A stretch of DNA of 64,000 nucleotides from Steromphala cineraria (Eukaryota; Mollusca; Gastropoda; Trochida; Trochidae), in NCBI GenBank assembly GCA_916613615.1, contig OU744732.1, forward strand, positions 59,719,227 through 59,783,226, read 5' to 3'. Under the pieces are notes generated by a model. It had not been told where the DNA came from and ran no database searches. It saw nothing but the letters and a program-made list of their open reading frames with translations. Below, piece by piece: positions 61,634-64,000 of the stretch. The position numbers and the translations under genes are program-made. Each line of letters opens with the position of its first letter. The stretch's first letter is position 1.

Positions 61634-61855
61634 ATGAGGTGTGAAAGGCAGTCATATCATAAGTTTCTTAGATATGTAAGTATAAATAGAAAATCCTTTG
61701 ATCTAGTTTCAGTAGCAGAGCTGGATATCAAACTGAACATGCTTCACTCACTGGTACATACATTACTGACGTTTCTCTCATGTTATCTGTCTGATTTCCG
61801 TTATTTGCCCTGTGGAATTGCTCCATCACCGTTCATACAACTGGTACAACCATGA
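61634..61855 (+). CDS. Small ORF (73 aa) repeated in the array, unit 5; unrecognised
   Basis: The ATG start and TGA stop correspond to those of units 1, 3 and 4. The middle part follows the unit 2 sequence type (TTTGATCTAGTTTCAG), yet the frame is kept, unlike unit 2. No domain is recognised. Confidence 0.22.
   Translation: MRCERQSYHKFLRYVSINRKSFDLVSVAELDIKLNMLHSLVHTLLTFLSCYLSDFRYLPCGIAPSPFIQLVQP
61681..61715 (+). promoter_or_regulatory. Candidate TATA/initiator core promoter, unit 5
   Basis: TATAAATAG lies at 61681-61689 and TTTCAGTAG follows with its A at 61711, 30 nt downstream. The spacer is the unit 2 type. Confidence 0.44.
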
Positions 61856-62559
61856 CATACTGTCCACATTAAGCTTTTAATTACAGACGATCTGTTAAAT
61901 CTGTGTGTTTACTAACCTTCTCAACAGTACCAATTACAGAAAGGTTCAATGTACATGTATAGTTGAACATCAATGTTTAGTGTCCTGATTGAGAAAGCTT
62001 GTTTAAGATAGAAACTGGGCTTGAGGGAACGGGTCTTTGGTTGTATACATAATCTGAGAGAATATCTCTTGTTAGATATGAATGCGATCAAACCCTAGGA
62101 CATTTTTCTAGAGGAAATAGGAAGTTGACTTTGTGAATTTAGTATCTATGATTGCTTTCATTCATTTATGTTTTTAACCGAAACAAGTTTATATTCTCTC
62201 TATGTCATGACCTTTTAAACATAATTGTAAAACAATAGCAATTCTCCAAAAGTGATACTTCTTAAAATGTTATTGCAATAAAAAGTTTTCTTTTGGAATA
62301 TGCAATAAACATAATAACAAAATGTTTACAAATCTTCCCTTAATTCATAGAAATATTGCACAGGCATTACTGTGTGGTGCGAAGGAGGTCAAAAGAGTCC
62401 AGTTAATCAGATGTGAAATACATAGTCCCAAAGTATGGCCTTGTTTGTTTTGGACGTTCCATTCTCCTTAAAAGGTGTTTTTACGGAAATGATCCACTTG
62501 AAATGTAACCAAGATAGTAATTGAAATTCTCAAGGATTGTTATGCCTAGGAACATGTGC

Positions 62560-62585
62560 GGTTCAATAGAAAAACAAATATTTGT
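62560..62585. other. Junction of the 9.6-kb deletion in unit 5
   Basis: Upstream sequence matches unit 1 up to about 1165 (GGAACACGTGCAGCTC against GGAACATGTGCGGTTC); downstream sequence matches from about 10770 (TTTTTACACCTTTTG). The short stretch between them, CAAATATTTGTTTG, is not clearly from either side. Confidence 0.75.
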
Positions 62586-63319
62586 TTGTTTTTACACCTT
62601 TTGAAAGTAAAAAAAAAAGTTGAGAATGTTGAGAACAAGGACAAGGAAAAAGTCATTGTAATAAGTTAACCTCTAAATTCTGATCAAATGAAAATGATCA
62701 ATGGTAGGAATAAATTTGAACGTTTACGTTTTACAACGCATTAAAAGGTCTTTGCTTAAATTATGAAAACTTAGTTTTTAAATTTACTTTCTGAGTCAAG
62801 GTTTATTACCGATACTGAAAGCTCAATGTAATAAATTCATAAAACCCTACTGTTTAACTGTTTGTGTTACTTTATCAGAATGAGAGTCTGTAATGATTGT
62901 TTTGGAACCCCTTTTTTAAAGGATTGTTTCATTTTTTTCTGATATTTTTGTTAAATTTATCAAGGATTATTTGTTTTTCGTACTGTGACTTTTAAAAAAT
63001 TGATTGATTGATTATTCCTTATTTATCATATGTATAGCTAGTCCCGGTTTCACAAAAAAATCTGATTTCCCTTTCCATTTCAAAACAAAACCAATGAAGA
63101 GAGATAAACAGTAAATGCTACCCCAACAAAACACTGGAACGATTCTAAACACATATTTAAGGAAAACGTTTTACAGATAATCAAACACACCTACCACATG
63201 GTGTGGATGTCAAATGCACAGTGGTCAATAAACAAACATCTCAGTACTAACGTATAGTAGGGAGCTAATGGTATTAACTCTTGGCAGTTTGATATGGATG
63301 CTTCCATTATGAATAGTAG

Positions 63320-63445
63320 ATGAACAACACTAGCAGAAGCCAACAAAGCAGTAACAATGCTAATTGGTTTGGATTTACAGGAAGGCTTGAAGGGTTTGAG
63401 CATGGGTTCCAAACACTAAGTGGAATGATTGATCGGCGAAGGTGA
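63320..63445 (+). CDS. 41-codon ORF across the block i island, unit 5
   Basis: Here an ATG opens MNNTSRSQQSSNNANW and, because a TGA of the other units is GGA, reads straight into RLEGFEHGFQTLSGMID and a TGA. It is Ser/Asn-rich at the start and has no recognised domain or signal peptide. Units 1-4 all have a stop between the two halves. This could be chance opening or the only intact copy. Confidence 0.2.
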   Translation: MNNTSRSQQSSNNANWFGFTGRLEGFEHGFQTLSGMIDRRR

Positions 63446-64000
63446 AGTGCGTATCTGTGCTGTATTCTTTTATGCAAGTAATTTCTATCAGGATTATTAT
63501 TTGACAGTATCTATCAAATATATATGAGGATGATTTTAACATGTTGTAGACAGGATGCCACTTTTGCTTTCCCATTCCTAAAACTTATAAAATCAAGATA
63601 ATTCTTTTGAAGATTAGTGGAGTTATAAACAAACTTCGAGGAAAGGCAACCCTCAAACTAAAAAAACAAGTCTCAGGGACTTGACAATGTCATCGTTTCC
63701 TTGTTTCTATTGTAGACCGACAAAGATATGATATAGTTTAGAATGTTTCATTGCCTTTGCTTCATTGTAGTTTTTGTAGACATATAAACTTATTATGATT
63801 AGATTGTTTTAACACTACTAGTATTTACCTAGTCTAAAACTGAGACTGTTTTTTTTTTATATTCTGTCCATAACATAACCACTCCATAAGCTCTTCTTCC
63901 AGGTTTGCAGTGAACTACAGAAAAAGCCATTGCCATTTGCAAGCGACTTCTCTACTAGATATATAACATAATATTAAGATTCCTTTTCCGGAGATGATAC

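Larger units (their letters stand above)
61417..64000 (+). repeat. Tandem unit 5, partial and internally deleted
   Basis: This is the fifth copy, cut by the window end. Sequence from 61417 to about 62565 follows block a of unit 1 (1-1165). It then jumps to the equivalent of about 10770 in unit 1 (block h), continuing through i into j-alpha and ending at the equivalent of 12302. About 9.6 kb present in unit 1 is therefore missing. The anchor itself has an 11-bp deletion near 61430. Its promoter-like region most resembles unit 2, while its j block is the alpha type of units 1 and 3. Confidence 0.9.

Noticed and set aside
1..64000. rRNA, tRNA, histone or U-snRNA genes as the reason for the tandem array
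   Set aside because: No recognisable rRNA core motifs, tRNA A/B boxes with cloverleaf, histone-like reading frames or Sm sites were seen on either strand by eye; a covariance-model scan would be decisive.
1..64000. LTR retrotransposon or endogenous virus origin of the units
   Set aside because: No reverse transcriptase, integrase or protease motifs and no TG...CA direct terminal repeats with primer-binding site were found.

Overview
The window looks like AT-rich eukaryotic, non-coding-dominated nuclear DNA, probably from a mollusc or related lophotrochozoan. This rests on the roughly two-thirds A+T composition (by eye), the absence of any long open reading frame (none exceeds about 125 codons), abundant ACATGTAC motifs including an 11-bp satellite, short TIR and palindromic elements, and a CCCCTGCAAACG-type palindromic repeat followed by GTCCGTC that resembles repeats seen in bivalve DNA. 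The taxon is an inference. No rRNA, tRNA, CRISPR array or confidently identifiable protein gene was found.

Nearly the whole window is one structure: a head-to-tail array of five copies of a large unit. Using one anchor near the start of each copy, the units begin at 1, 15272, 29438, 48215 and 61417 (spacings 15.27, 14.17, 18.78 and 13.20 kb; the fifth runs off the end). Length differences come from large block losses and insertions. Unit 1 (1-15271) lacks a 2.6-kb block b. Unit 2 (15272-29437) lacks 2.3-kb block d and 0.65-kb block h but carries palindrome-rich insertions. Unit 3 (29438-48214) is the most complete and contains a TTAA-flanked MITE and an 11-mer satellite. Unit 4 (48215-61416) is a mosaic: its first 4.3 kb is near-identical to other units, the rest is much more diverged, about 4.3 kb (end of d plus e) and block f are missing, and it has a TIR element and a 0.9-kb private insertion. 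Unit 5 (61417 onward) has lost about 9.6 kb.

Blocks in order within a unit are: a (TATA/initiator candidate and a 74-codon ORF), b (two candidate exons and the Z1 sequence), c (a conserved exon-like island and a hairpin), d, e (a 101-bp candidate minus-strand exon and Z2), f (CRE palindromes, ending in a fold-back), g (the F sequence), h, i (a strongly conserved 125-bp island), j (two alternating subtypes, alpha in units 1, 3, 5 and beta in units 2, 4) and k. The A/F and Z1/Z2 pairs are related inside a unit, so the unit itself contains older duplications.

The most gene-like signals are small: a TATAAATA box with a TCAG initiator at constant spacing in all five units; an 82-codon open exon-like segment behind a good acceptor in units 2-4; and a segment encoding VFDENLKTVIDVRGSE that stays about 94% identical in unit 4 where its flanks do not. 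These suggest an expanded, largely decayed gene family or a long transcribed repeat. No function can be assigned from sequence alone.
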